Part shown: piece by piece, positions 53,558-62,526 of the stretch
Layout of the letters: every line of letters starts with the position of its first letter
How positions within the stretch are numbered: the first letter of the stretch is position 1
Source: Streptomyces katrae
Lineage (GTDB): Bacteria; Actinomycetota; Actinomycetes; Streptomycetales; Streptomycetaceae
Assembly: GCF_000717655.1 (NCBI RefSeq)
Contig: NZ_JNZY01000010.1
Span: 186,001-250,000, forward strand
Direction of reading: 5' to 3'
DNA: 64,000 bases
The notes under the pieces: generated by a model
The model's database searches: none
What the model was told of the DNA's origin: nothing
Seen by the model: only the letters and a program-made list of their open reading frames with translations
Translations under genes and position numbers: made by a program

Positions 53558-56500
53558 ATGCCGCTCACCGAAACGGAATGGGGCCTCGTCACCACCTGGG
53601 TGGGTGAATATCTCCTCGACACCCCGGACCCGCATGACAGGCTCGCCCAGCACGGGTTCCTCCCGGAATTCATCGGCAGCCTCGCGCTGACCAACAAGAG
53701 CGGGGAGAACGCCGTCACACTGGTCCGCGCCTCGCGCAGGGATATCAAGGCGCAGCTGCGCCTGCTCGAGGTGCTCGTCACCCTCGCGGAGCTCAGCTCC
53801 CGGCCCGCAGGAAAGGACGCCGAGAGGTTCCGGGACAGGCTCCTCGAAGACGCGGAGGTGAACGTCTCCGCTCCGGATCACTTCCTCGCCGGCGTCCTCA
53901 AGAACGGCACGGAAGTGTTCATCGACCGGGCCGAGCTGCGGGTGCGCCTGCAGGAATTCCTCACCGACCCCGAGAAGACCGTGCTGCTGGTCGACGGCGA
54001 GGCCGACAGCGGGCGCTCGTACACGTACAACCTGATCCGGCACCTCGGCCAGCACTGCGGGTTCCGCCCGGTGCGGGTGACGCTTTCGCGTACCTCGACC
54101 GCCGCCCAGCTGATCCGGCGGCTGGCCGAGTTCGTCGGCGACCGGGACCCTGGTATCTCACCGTTGAACACGACACAGTTGAACGATCCACTGCCGTCGC
54201 TCGACGAGGCCGTCCACCGGATCGTCAGCCGCGCCACGGCCGCGGAGGAACGGTTCTGGCTCGTCCTCGACGAATGCGACAAGCTCGACGCCAACTCCGA
54301 CGTGTGGGACTGCATCGGCCAGCTGGCCCTCGCCATCTACGAGTACACGCCCGTGCAGGAGGAGACCGTGCCGCGGCTCGTACTGCTGGGCTACGCGCCG
54401 TGGATGCGCCAGCTGCCGTACGACATCCGCAAGAACGAGTGCCGGGACACCGCGCGGATCGCCGGTCCCGACGATCTGTACAGCTTCTTCCGGACCTTCT
54501 TCGCGCAGACGCCCGAATCGTCGGACACGGCCGCGACCGAGGCGCTGACCGACGTGGCCGTCGCGACGATCCTCGACGCGGCGCAGCGGCCGGGGGACGA
54601 CAGCTACATGCGGAAGATCTGCACGGCGGCCGAGCGGACCGTGCGCCTCTACCTCTCACTGCGATCCGGTGAGGACTTCGCCGCCCGGCTGCGCGGGGAA
54701 CTGCTCACCGCGGCGGGCGAGTCCGCGCCGGCCGTCCCGGACGGCCGCAGGGCGTACCGGGAGGCCGCCTGCCTGCTCAGCGGGTTCGATCCCACGCAGC
54801 TGCGGCTGCCCGGCGAGGGGGAGAGCAGCGGCCGGGCTGCGCTGGCACTCGTCGACGACTGCACGACCCTCGGCGCGCAGCCCCGGCCCCGCTGGGTCCT
54901 CAAGCAGGAGGTCCGCGACGTGACTCTGTGCGGCCTGGCCGGCCCGGAAGCCGCGCGCCTCGGCCTGGAGGCCAACCTCGGCCAGGTCCCCGAGGGCCCC
55001 GGACCGGAACGGTTCGCGCTCGCCTACCTCTCCGGCACGCCGCCGGCCCTGGGTGAGCAGGATGTCGACGGGCTCGCGGGCATCCTCCAGGCGGTGCTGT
55101 GGCTCGCGCAGATCCCGCACGCGACCGGGATACCGGACCCCGAGCACGTCCAGCAGCTGCTGGAGCGCGCCAGACTGCGCCAGCCGCTCGAACGGCTGGT
55201 CAGGGGGAGGTTCTGCGGGCGCGCCGCCGAGCTGGAACAGCTGCGGACGTACGTCGGGCTGCCCCAGGCCGCCGAGGGGCCCCTCGGCGGCGGGTCCGTC
55301 AAGGAACCCCCCTTGCTCATCCACGGGCTGGGCGGCACGGGCAAGAGCACCCTGCTCGCCAGGTTCCTGCTCGACCTCCCCGCCGGCTTTCCCTTCGCCT
55401 ACGTCGACTTCGAGCGGCCCACGCTCTCCGTCCACGAGCCGATCACCCTCGTCGCCGACATCGCCCGGCAGCTCGGCATCCAGTACCCCGGGCACCGCGC
55501 CGCGTTCGACGCGCTGGCCGGCGCCTGCGAGGAGACCGCCCGCATCCAGCGGGAGGAGCAGAACAGCGTCGACGAGATGTACCGGCTCTCCACCACCCGA
55601 TCGGGAGCCGGGCGAAGGGCCGCCGAACAGTTCCACAGCCGGGCGCGCGCCCGCGAGACGGACCTGGTGCGCCGGGTCGGTGAACGCCTCGTCCAGGCGG
55701 TGGCGGGCGCGGGCGGCGGCACGGACGTCGGCCCGCCGCTGGTGATCGTGATCGACTCGTTCGAGGAGGCCCAGTACCGCGCGAACCCCGTACTCGGCCG
55801 CATGTGGGCCATCTGGTCGGTCCTCCACGAGGGCTACCCGCGGCTGCGGTTCATCGTCGCCGGACGGGCCGGCGTCCACCACCCGGCGCAGGCCGCGGAA
55901 CCGAAGACGATCGCGCTCGGCGACCTCGAACCGGACGCCGCCGTGGACCTCCTCGTGGCCAGCGGGATCGAGGACGAGGGCGTGGCCCGGGCCCTGGCCG
56001 AGCGGGTCGGCGGTCACCCGCTCAGCCTGAAGCTGGCCGCGCAGGCAGCCCTGCTCGCCTGCCAGGAGGCCGGCTCGCTCGGTGAGCTGGTCGAGAGCCT
56101 GCCCGCCCGGCGCCGGTACTTCTACCGCAAGGTCGACCAGATGCTCGTCCAGGGGATCCTGTACGACCGCATCCTCAAGCACATCGCCGATGCGGAGGCC
56201 CGCGCCCTCGCCCAGGCGGGCCTGGCGCTGCGCACCATCACCCCCGAGCTGATCGCGGAGGTCCTCGCCCCGGCGTGCGGACTGCACGTGGACTCGCCGG
56301 AGCAGGCGCGCCGCCTCTTCGGACGGCTGGCCCGGCTCGACCTGATGGAACCGGCCGGCCCGGGCGCCCTGCGGCACCGCTCCGACCTGCGGGCCATCAT
56401 GCTGCGCCTGTCGGACACCGCAAGTACCGACCTGATGCGTACGGTCGGGCGGCGCGCGGTGGAGTACTACGCGGACCGCGAGGGGCTCGAGGCCCGCGCC

Positions 56501-57601
56501 GAGGAGATCTACCACCGGCTGCGCCTGAACGAGGACCCCCGGTCCGTGGAGAAGCGCTGGGAGCCCGGCGTCGAGCGCCACCTCGACCGCGCGGACCAGG
56601 ACATGGCGTCCCGGTCTGCCGCGTTCCTGAGCGGCCGCCTCGGCGGGCACGTCCCCGACGAGGTACTGCACGACGCCGACCAGGAGGACTGGGAGCGGAA
56701 CGCTGCAGGGGAGATCGAGGACCTGCTGGCGCAGGGCTTCACGGACCAGGCCGCGGCCCGGCTCGCCGAGCGCCACCCCTGGACACCCGGCAGCCCCCTC
56801 GACCCGCTGCTCGTCGAGACCCTGGCCCGCAGCGGCCGGCGTACGGAGGCCAGGAACACGGCGCAGGAGGCCGTCGACCGTGCGGAGGAGGCGGGCAACG
56901 TCGATGCGCAGCTGGAGCTGCTGCGGCTCTCCGCGCGGCTCGCGGAGGAGGACGGAGACGTACAGGACGCCGAACGCGACCTCGCCGAGGCGGAGGACCT
57001 CGCGACCGGCCTCGGCCGCGACTTCGACGCCCTGGCGGTCACGCTGGCCCGGGCCCGGCTGGCCGCCTCACGTGAAGGCGCCGCCGACGTCGACCGTCGC
57101 CTCGCCCGCCGGCTGCGGCAGCTGCCCGATGAGGCGCTGGCCGAGCAGCCGGTCCTGGTCCGGGCCGTCGCGGCCGAGGTCTCCCGGCACGATCCGGCCG
57201 CGCTCGGCCACACCCTGGACGTCGTGGGACTGCCGGACACCGACGACGAGGCCTTGGACGCGCTCGCGGACACGATCGTCCTCGTGCTGGCGGAGCAGCC
57301 CGAGCTGCGGCTCGCCGTGGCGAAGATCCTCGAGAACGCCGCCGGACCCGTAGCGCCGGCCCGGCCCCCGCAGCAGCTGCCCCCGCCGCCCTCCACGGCC
57401 GACATGCTCCGCGGGGCCCGCGACCGGGGCACCCTCGACGCGCTCGCCCGGCGGCTCCTGGTGCTGCACGACCACAGCGGCGCGCTCGTCTCCGGCGTGG
57501 CGGCCGCGATGGGTGCGGGCATCCCAGGCCCGGCGGCGGCGTCGGCCCGCACAGGCGAACCAACCGAACCAGCCGAAAGGAACGGCCCGCGAGCGGCCTG
57601 A
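53558..57601 (+). CDS. Double P-loop NTPase with N-terminal adaptor-like domain and helical repeats
   Basis: 1347 residues. Residues 1-110 form a helical domain (WVGEYLLDTPDPHDRLAQHG, VRASRRDIKAQLRLLEVLVT) resembling effector-associated or death-fold adaptors. The first NTPase (about 120-450) has GEADSGRS at 147-154, with Arg153 replacing the Walker lysine, and Walker B WLVLDECD (234-241). The second NTPase (about 560-850) has a canonical HGLGGTGKST (Lys596) and Walker B LVIVIDSFEEA (Asp733), as in STAND proteins. The last 450 residues are TPR-like helices (AEEAGNVDAQLELLRLSARL). ATG at 53558. It is followed after 6 nt by two trypsin-like protease genes, a strong sign of ATP-controlled protease regulation. 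Confidence 0.82.
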   Translation: MPLTETEWGLVTTWVGEYLLDTPDPHDRLAQHGFLPEFIGSLALTNKSGENAVTLVRASRRDIKAQLRLLEVLVTLAELSSRPAGKDAERFRDRLLEDAEVNVSAPDHFLAGVLKNGTEVFIDRAELRVRLQEFLTDPEKTVLLVDGEADSGRSYTYNLIRHLGQHCGFRPVRVTLSRTSTAAQLIRRLAEFVGDRDPGISPLNTTQLNDPLPSLDEAVHRIVSRATAAEERFWLVLDECDKLDANSDVWDCIGQLALAIYEYTPVQEETVPRLVLLGYAPWMRQLPYDIRKNECRDTARIAGPDDLYSFFRTFFAQTPESSDTAATEALTDVAVATILDAAQRPGDDSYMRKICTAAERTVRLYLSLRSGEDFAARLRGELLTAAGESAPAVPDGRRAYREAACLLSGFDPTQLRLPGEGESSGRAALALVDDCTTLGAQPRPRWVLKQEVRDVTLCGLAGPEAARLGLEANLGQVPEGPGPERFALAYLSGTPPALGEQDVDGLAGILQAVLWLAQIPHATGIPDPEHVQQLLERARLRQPLERLVRGRFCGRAAELEQLRTYVGLPQAAEGPLGGGSVKEPPLLIHGLGGTGKSTLLARFLLDLPAGFPFAYVDFERPTLSVHEPITLVADIARQLGIQYPGHRAAFDALAGACEETARIQREEQNSVDEMYRLSTTRSGAGRRAAEQFHSRARARETDLVRRVGERLVQAVAGAGGGTDVGPPLVIVIDSFEEAQYRANPVLGRMWAIWSVLHEGYPRLRFIVAGRAGVHHPAQAAEPKTIALGDLEPDAAVDLLVASGIEDEGVARALAERVGGHPLSLKLAAQAALLACQEAGSLGELVESLPARRRYFYRKVDQMLVQGILYDRILKHIADAEARALAQAGLALRTITPELIAEVLAPACGLHVDSPEQARRLFGRLARLDLMEPAGPGALRHRSDLRAIMLRLSDTASTDLMRTVGRRAVEYYADREGLEARAEEIYHRLRLNEDPRSVEKRWEPGVERHLDRADQDMASRSAAFLSGRLGGHVPDEVLHDADQEDWERNAAGEIEDLLAQGFTDQAAARLAERHPWTPGSPLDPLLVETLARSGRRTEARNTAQEAVDRAEEAGNVDAQLELLRLSARLAEEDGDVQDAERDLAEAEDLATGLGRDFDALAVTLARARLAASREGAADVDRRLARRLRQLPDEALAEQPVLVRAVAAEVSRHDPAALGHTLDVVGLPDTDDEALDALADTIVLVLAEQPELRLAVAKILENAAGPVAPARPPQQLPPPPSTADMLRGARDRGTLDALARRLLVLHDHSGALVSGVAAAMGAGIPGPAAASARTGEPTEPAERNGPRAA

Positions 57602-57607
57602 ACCCGT

Positions 57608-58762
57608 ATGAGCGACGCGTATCTCCCCTCCGAGGAAATCGTCCGGCTGGTCGACGCCTCGCTGGAGGCCGGGCTCGCCGATCCGTCGGTACGGCGGCTG
57701 CTCCTCGACGGCATCATGCCCAAGTACCGGGGCACGCTGCCCCTGATCGCCGCCCCCGGCATGCAGGTGCACTCGGACCTGAACGAGATGAACCGCGTGG
57801 AGCGGCTGGTCGACGGCTCGGTGCCGCTGGAGATCTGGCTGCGCAACGCCGTCGCCCAGACCGTGGAGGCCGGCCCGCTCGCCGTGTTCCAGAGGGCCCT
57901 GGACGAAGTGGCGCGCGACGCCGCCGGTGAGCCCGACGTACCGGCCGCGCTGCCCGCGGGCGAGACCAAGGAAGAGATCATCCACCGGGACGACACGGTG
58001 CCCTTCGAGTTCCTGCGCGGCGGCGAGGAGGCGGGCCGCGCGGTCGCCCGGATCAAGGTCCTGCCGTACCACGCCGGGGCCCTCCTCCAGCCGAACGGCT
58101 TCCCGCACTCGGGGACGGGCTGGCTCATCGCCCCGGACCTGCTCGTCACCAACCACCACGTGGTGAACGCGCGGACCCGCAGTGCCACGGACCGCGGCAT
58201 CGTGGATCCCGCGGACCTCCGGCTGCAGGCGCTGAACTCCCGCTCGCGCTTCGACTACGGCGCGGACGACACGGAGACCGAGGAGGTGACCGCCAGCGGC
58301 CTGGTCGCCTGGGACGAGGCCCTCGACTACGCGATCCTGCGGCTGACCGGCCAGCCGCCGCGGGCCGCTCTGCGGGTGGCCACCGAGCCCTTGACGGTCG
58401 CCGGGGAGCCGGTGGCGGTCAACATCATCCAGCACCCGGGCGGCCAGCCGAAGCGGGTCGCCCTGCGCAACAACCTCGTGTACGAGGCGAACGAGAATGA
58501 CGTGCGCTACTTCACCGACACCCGGGGCGGGTCCTCCGGATCGCCCGTCTTCACCGACGACTGGCAGGTGGTCGCGCTCCACCGCGGGACGCGGCGCGTC
58601 GAGGACGTCAACTTCCAGGGCAAGACCACCGCGTTCGTCAACGTCGGCACCCAGATGAGCAGCGTGATGCGGCACCTGCGGGAGCACAGCCCCGAGGTCC
58701 ACGCCGAGATCACGGCGGCGCAGTCGGCGCCGGCGCAGCAGGACCTGCCTGAGGAGGCATGA
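57608..58762 (+). CDS. Trypsin-like serine protease with effector-associated N-terminal domain
   Basis: 384 residues, no signal peptide, so cytoplasmic. Residues 1-105 are a helical domain with LADPSVRRLLLDGIMPKYRG and VERLVDGSVPLEIWLRNAV, a pattern found in effector-associated domains of conflict systems. The protease fold follows with His184 in VTNHHVV, Asp240 in ALDYAILRL and Ser310 in GGSSGSPVF. All triad residues are present. It starts 7 nt after the double-NTPase stop; the adaptor domains of the two proteins probably pair. Substrate unknown. Confidence 0.87.
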   Translation: MSDAYLPSEEIVRLVDASLEAGLADPSVRRLLLDGIMPKYRGTLPLIAAPGMQVHSDLNEMNRVERLVDGSVPLEIWLRNAVAQTVEAGPLAVFQRALDEVARDAAGEPDVPAALPAGETKEEIIHRDDTVPFEFLRGGEEAGRAVARIKVLPYHAGALLQPNGFPHSGTGWLIAPDLLVTNHHVVNARTRSATDRGIVDPADLRLQALNSRSRFDYGADDTETEEVTASGLVAWDEALDYAILRLTGQPPRAALRVATEPLTVAGEPVAVNIIQHPGGQPKRVALRNNLVYEANENDVRYFTDTRGGSSGSPVFTDDWQVVALHRGTRRVEDVNFQGKTTAFVNVGTQMSSVMRHLREHSPEVHAEITAAQSAPAQQDLPEEA

Positions 58763-58763
58763 G

Positions 58764-59834
58764 ATGGGCGGCAGCGGCAGCTCACCGGTGGCGACCCGCC
58801 CCGAGCAGGTCTTCGGGGACCTGCGCGAGGTCGCCGAACGGGTACGCAGAGGACTGGAAGCGGACGCGGAGATCCCCGAGTCCGCGGAGAGCCTTCCGGC
58901 GGACCGGGCCCCGGCCGGACAGATCGGCGAGTACGCCCGCCAGGAGCGGGCGAGGGTGCTGACCGCAGGCGCCAGAGGACTGGAGAAACTCGCCGCCGGG
59001 CGGGCCGACGAGGTCGACGACGACGAGTACTTCGGCATCGAGGCGATCGTCCTCCTCGAAGGCCGGCCGGCCCTGCTGATCCAGGGGCAGGACTTCCCTT
59101 CGCAGCAGGGCGACTGGTCGGTGCTCGACGGGCACCGCGCCGCCATCCGGGAGTCCATCGCCCGCGTGGGCCGGGTGGAGGTCACGGGCCACGCCAGTCT
59201 GGAGTGGCTGGGCACCGCGTTCCTCGTCGGTCCCGACGTCGTGATGACGAACCGTCATGTGGCCGTTGAGTTCGCCACCGGCGACGGAGCAGGCTGGACG
59301 TTCCGGCCGGGCATGAGCGCACGGCTGGACCTGGCCGAGGAGCTGGCCGCCGTTCCGGGCGACGACTCGCTGGAGTTCGCGGTCACCGAAGTGGTGGGGA
59401 TCCACCCCGACGTCGACATGGCCCTGCTGCGGATCGACACCGCCCGGAGCGGCCGGACGCAGGCGACCCCGGTGGCCGTGGCGGCCGATCCGCCGGCCGA
59501 CGTGCCCGGCCGGGCGGTGTACGTGATCGGCTACCCGGCGGAGGACGGCCGCCGCAACGAACCCGAGGCCATGCGCCGCATCTTCATGGACGTCTACAAC
59601 GTCAAGCGCCTCCAGCCCGGTACGACGACGGGGCTGGTTCCCGGCGAGCTCACGGTGAAGCACGACTGCTCCACGCTGGGCGGCAACAGCGGCTCCCCGG
59701 TCTTCGACCTGGTCGACCACCGCGTCCTCGGCCTGCACTACGGCGGCCGCTACGGCTTCGGGAACTACGCGGTCCCGCTGTGGGAGCTGGTGGACGACCC
59801 CCTGCTGAGCCGTGCGCAGGTCAACTGGGTGTGA
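58764..59834 (+). CDS. Second trypsin-like serine protease
   Basis: 356 residues, no signal peptide. The N-terminal 150 residues differ from the preceding protease: helices rich in acid and Arg (GLEADAEIPESAESLPADRA), then DEYFGIEAIVLLEGRPALLI. The trypsin fold has His165 in VMTNRHVA, Asp218 in HPDVDMALLRID and Ser309 in GGNSGSPVF. The ATG lies one base after the previous stop, so the genes are tightly coupled. The two proteases are not recent duplicates, because their N-terminal parts and spacing differ; they may recognise different substrates or form a cascade. Confidence 0.87.
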   Translation: MGGSGSSPVATRPEQVFGDLREVAERVRRGLEADAEIPESAESLPADRAPAGQIGEYARQERARVLTAGARGLEKLAAGRADEVDDDEYFGIEAIVLLEGRPALLIQGQDFPSQQGDWSVLDGHRAAIRESIARVGRVEVTGHASLEWLGTAFLVGPDVVMTNRHVAVEFATGDGAGWTFRPGMSARLDLAEELAAVPGDDSLEFAVTEVVGIHPDVDMALLRIDTARSGRTQATPVAVAADPPADVPGRAVYVIGYPAEDGRRNEPEAMRRIFMDVYNVKRLQPGTTTGLVPGELTVKHDCSTLGGNSGSPVFDLVDHRVLGLHYGGRYGFGNYAVPLWELVDDPLLSRAQVNWV

Positions 59835-59868
59835 CGCATCAAGCGGGTACGTCAACTCGGTGTGACGC
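59820..59868. repeat. Near-identical 18-bp direct repeat at a convergent gene junction
   Basis: GTCAACTGGGTGTGACGC (59820-59837) and GTCAACTCGGTGTGACGC (59851-59868). The first encodes the end of the second trypsin, the second the end (opposite strand) of the small gene 59852-60223. Confidence 0.75.
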
Positions 59869-60223
59869 GCAGCGCGTCACCGACGAGGCGCACCGCGCGG
59901 GAGAGCCGGCCCAGCTGCTGGAGCTCGACGGCGTACATCCGGATCGAGTTCTCGATGACGGACTCGGCCACGCCCATCGAGGGCAGTTCGGCGCGGCTCG
60001 TCTCCAGTGCGACCCGGACCGCGCGCATCTCGTGCTGGAGCTGGAGCTGGGCGTGCCGGGTGAGGAGGACGGGGCTGCGGGTCAGCGTCGAGTAGCTGCC
60101 GTAGCGGGCCGGGAGCAGATCCCGCAGCCAGCGCATGGCCGTGCGTTCCCAGTCGTGGGTACCGGGGGCCTTGACCTGACAAGGCCAGTCCGGGCTGAGC
60201 GTGGTGGAGGCCGTCTGGCGCAT
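59852..60223 (-). CDS. Conserved hypothetical protein, 123 residues
   Basis: A mostly helical soluble protein: WERTAMRWLRDLLPARYGSY, QLQHEMRAVRVALETSRAEL, ENSIRMYAVELQQLGRLSRA. The pattern is well formed and, to my memory, conserved in Streptomyces, but I know no function. The last codons (VTPS) lie in an 18-bp duplication shared with the trypsin gene end. ATG 60223; the ribosome site is weak. Long AT-rich upstream region with repeated elements suggests regulated expression. Confidence 0.65.
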   Translation of the reverse strand: MRQTASTTLSPDWPCQVKAPGTHDWERTAMRWLRDLLPARYGSYSTLTRSPVLLTRHAQLQLQHEMRAVRVALETSRAELPSMGVAESVIENSIRMYAVELQQLGRLSRAVRLVGDALRVTPS

Positions 60224-60537
60224 TCTCGTCGCTTCCGAATGGTGTCGAACTCTGATCGAGACGTTGGCGGGCGGCCTCGGCCCAGGGGTTGACCGAGGCC
60301 GCCACAAGCGCTCTGGTGGATCCCAGTGCCGGGAACCGGCACCGGGGCGGAACGTGAGGAGGAGCGTTCCGCGCGGTGCCCGTTCTGGGAGGGCGTGGGG
60401 TCGCTCTCCTTGGCGTCTGGTGGATCCGGCGCGCTGCTTAGTAAACATATATACCGTCGAGTAAACAAGAGAATGAAAAATTACATACGCGCGGACGGCA
60501 TGAAAGTGGACGGCCTCGTACCGGTTGAAAATCGGCC
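60224..60537 (-). promoter_or_regulatory. AT-rich upstream region with two AGTAAACA direct repeats
   Basis: 314 nt between the small conserved gene and the RpiR stop, no gene seen. Positions 60430-60500 are strikingly AT-rich for this genome. AGTAAACA occurs at 60440-60447 and again at 60460-60467, 20 bp apart (two helical turns), with ATATAT between. This could be a promoter with paired regulator sites. Confidence 0.4.
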
Positions 60538-61458
60538 TTACAGGAAGAATCCGTGCTGGTCGGCGACCTGCTCGTACCCCTCGAGGCGGGCCTGGGTCCG
60601 CTCCGGCTCCGCATCGGCCATCGCCTGCAGCAGGGCCGCGGACAGCATCCCCGGCGCCGCGTACGAGTCGAAAACCAGCCGCGCCCCGGTCCCTGCGGTC
60701 AGTGCCACGTCCGCCTCGTCCACCAGCGGACCCAGGGTGGTGTCGGTGATCAGCGCGATCTTCAGCCCGGTGCTGCGGGCGGCCCGGAGTGCCGCCAGGG
60801 TCTCCTTGGCGTGCCGCGGCATGGCGAAGGCCAGCGCCCACGTCCCGCCCGCCTCCCGGGACTGGAGCAGCGCGTCGTAGGCGACGCTGCCTCCACGTGT
60901 CACCAGCCGGACATCGGGGTGGATGCGCCGTGCCGCGTAGGCGAAGTACTCCGCGAGCGAGACCGAGATCCGCAGGCCCAGGACCGTCAGCGGCACCGAG
61001 CGGGCCAGCTCGCGGCCGATGTCGAGCACCTGGTCGGTGTCGGCGAGCAGTCGCCGTACGTTCTCCAGGTTCAGGATCTCGGCGTCCACGGCCGCCTGCA
61101 GCTCGTTGCGGCGGAACTGCTCGCGGGTCTCCGGGGAGCCCGCGACCGCGCTCAGCGCCATCGGCTGCAGGGCGTCGCGCAGGGCCGGGTAGCCGCTGAA
61201 CCCGAGGGCGGTGGCGAAACGTGTCACCGACGGCTGGCTGACACCCACTCGCTCCGCGAGCTCGGTGATCGACAGGAACGCGGCTTCGGTGAGGTGGTCG
61301 ATCAGGTACTGGGCGATCCGCCGCTGACCGGGGGACAGCCGATGGCCGTCGAAAAGGGCCCGTACCCGGTCGCCGGGGGCGCGCTCATGGACCGGCGGCG
61401 TCTGCCCACTCGGCGTGATCGCAGCCGCCTGTGCGCGTGCCTGCTGCCCCGATGACAC
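60538..61458 (-). CDS. RpiR/MurR-family transcriptional regulator
   Basis: 306 residues. An N-terminal disordered stretch of about 35 residues precedes the RpiR helix-turn-helix (SITELAERVGVSQPSVTRFATALGF). The C-terminal SIS phosphosugar-binding domain follows (VLGLRISVSLAEYFAYAAR, GLKIALITDT). Such regulators respond to sugar phosphates. GTG 61458 with GGGAGG. No sugar genes adjoin, although the remnant of a family 89 glycosidase lies 2 kb away. Confidence 0.88.
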   Translation of the reverse strand: MSSGQQARAQAAAITPSGQTPPVHERAPGDRVRALFDGHRLSPGQRRIAQYLIDHLTEAAFLSITELAERVGVSQPSVTRFATALGFSGYPALRDALQPMALSAVAGSPETREQFRRNELQAAVDAEILNLENVRRLLADTDQVLDIGRELARSVPLTVLGLRISVSLAEYFAYAARRIHPDVRLVTRGGSVAYDALLQSREAGGTWALAFAMPRHAKETLAALRAARSTGLKIALITDTTLGPLVDEADVALTAGTGARLVFDSYAAPGMLSAALLQAMADAEPERTQARLEGYEQVADQHGFFL

Positions 61459-61689
61459 CGATGGGCCTCCCTCTCATGTCACTCGTCTTCAAACATAGCT
61501 CACGCCCTGTGGTCGGCCGACCTGCAGCTGCCGGGCCCGTAGCCGGGGGGCGCGGCCGCATCTGTCGCGACCCCCGGAGGCCGGAAATATGATGTGCTCG
61601 GGTCTTTGGCGCAGCGTGCGCACCGCGCGCGGCGAAAGCCGAGAGCCGAGAGCAGGGACGGCACGTATGGATGCACCCGGGAGCGGTCC

Positions 61690-62523
61690 ATGACCCCGCG
61701 CCGTGCCCCGAAGTCGGTGAGCGCCGACGACCTGCTGACCACGCTGGGCCGGCTCACCGCGAGAGCGCGCGCCGGGGCGGAGATGCAGCAGGCCAGGGTG
61801 GAGCTCGCCGAGGCCCTGCAGCGGGAGATGCTGCCGGCCTCGCTTCCCGCCCTGCCCGGGCTGCGCAGCGCGGCCCGCTACGTACCCGCCCGGCACGGCC
61901 TGGACATCGGCGGCGACTGGTACGACGGCTTCCCGCTGCCCGAAGGCGCCCTCGCCTTCTCCATCGGCGACGTACAGGGCCACGACGTCGAGGCCGCCGC
62001 CTTCATGGGGCAGGTCCGCGTCGGCCTGCGCGCGGTGTCCGCCGTCGTCGAGGATCCGGGGGAGGTGCTGAGCCGGGCCAACGACGTGCTGCTGTCGCTG
62101 GACTGCGAACTCTTCGCGACCTGCACCCTGCTCCGCTTCGACCCCGAGACCTGGGAGCTCGAGACCGCCCGGGCCGGCCACGTGCCCTCCGTCTGGGCCA
62201 CGGTCGACGGCCGGTACGGCATCACCGACGACGAGGGCGGCCTGCCGCTGGGGGTGGAGCCCGGGGCGGGATACGCGGTGACCCGGCGCCGGCTGGACCA
62301 GGCGGGCTCCATCGTCCTGCTCACCGACGGCGTCGTCGAAGGGCCGTCGTTCCCGATCGACGTCGGACTCGCCCGCGTGGTCCGCGTGGTCCGGGAGGCG
62401 GCCGGAGGCGATCCCGACGAGCTCGCCGCCGAGATCATGAAAGTGGCCGACTCCACCGGCCATGCCGACGACGCGGCGGTGCTCGTCCTCAGCCACGACG
62501 CGGCAGGCCCCCGGCACTGGTAG
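61690..62523 (+). CDS. SpoIIE/RsbU-type PP2C serine phosphatase
   Basis: 277 residues. A short coiled-coil lead (ARAGAEMQQARVELAEALQR) joins the PP2C domain: GLDIGGDWYDGF, FSIGDVQGHDVEAA, TCTLLRFDPETWELE, GSIVLLTDGVVE, DDAAVLVL. The metal-binding aspartates are in place. It should dephosphorylate an anti-anti-sigma factor. ATG at 61690. The MASE1 gene begins 4 nt after the stop, so a sensor-phosphatase pair is likely. Confidence 0.9.
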   Translation: MTPRRAPKSVSADDLLTTLGRLTARARAGAEMQQARVELAEALQREMLPASLPALPGLRSAARYVPARHGLDIGGDWYDGFPLPEGALAFSIGDVQGHDVEAAAFMGQVRVGLRAVSAVVEDPGEVLSRANDVLLSLDCELFATCTLLRFDPETWELETARAGHVPSVWATVDGRYGITDDEGGLPLGVEPGAGYAVTRRRLDQAGSIVLLTDGVVEGPSFPIDVGLARVVRVVREAAGGDPDELAAEIMKVADSTGHADDAAVLVLSHDAAGPRHW

Positions 62524-62526
62524 GGC

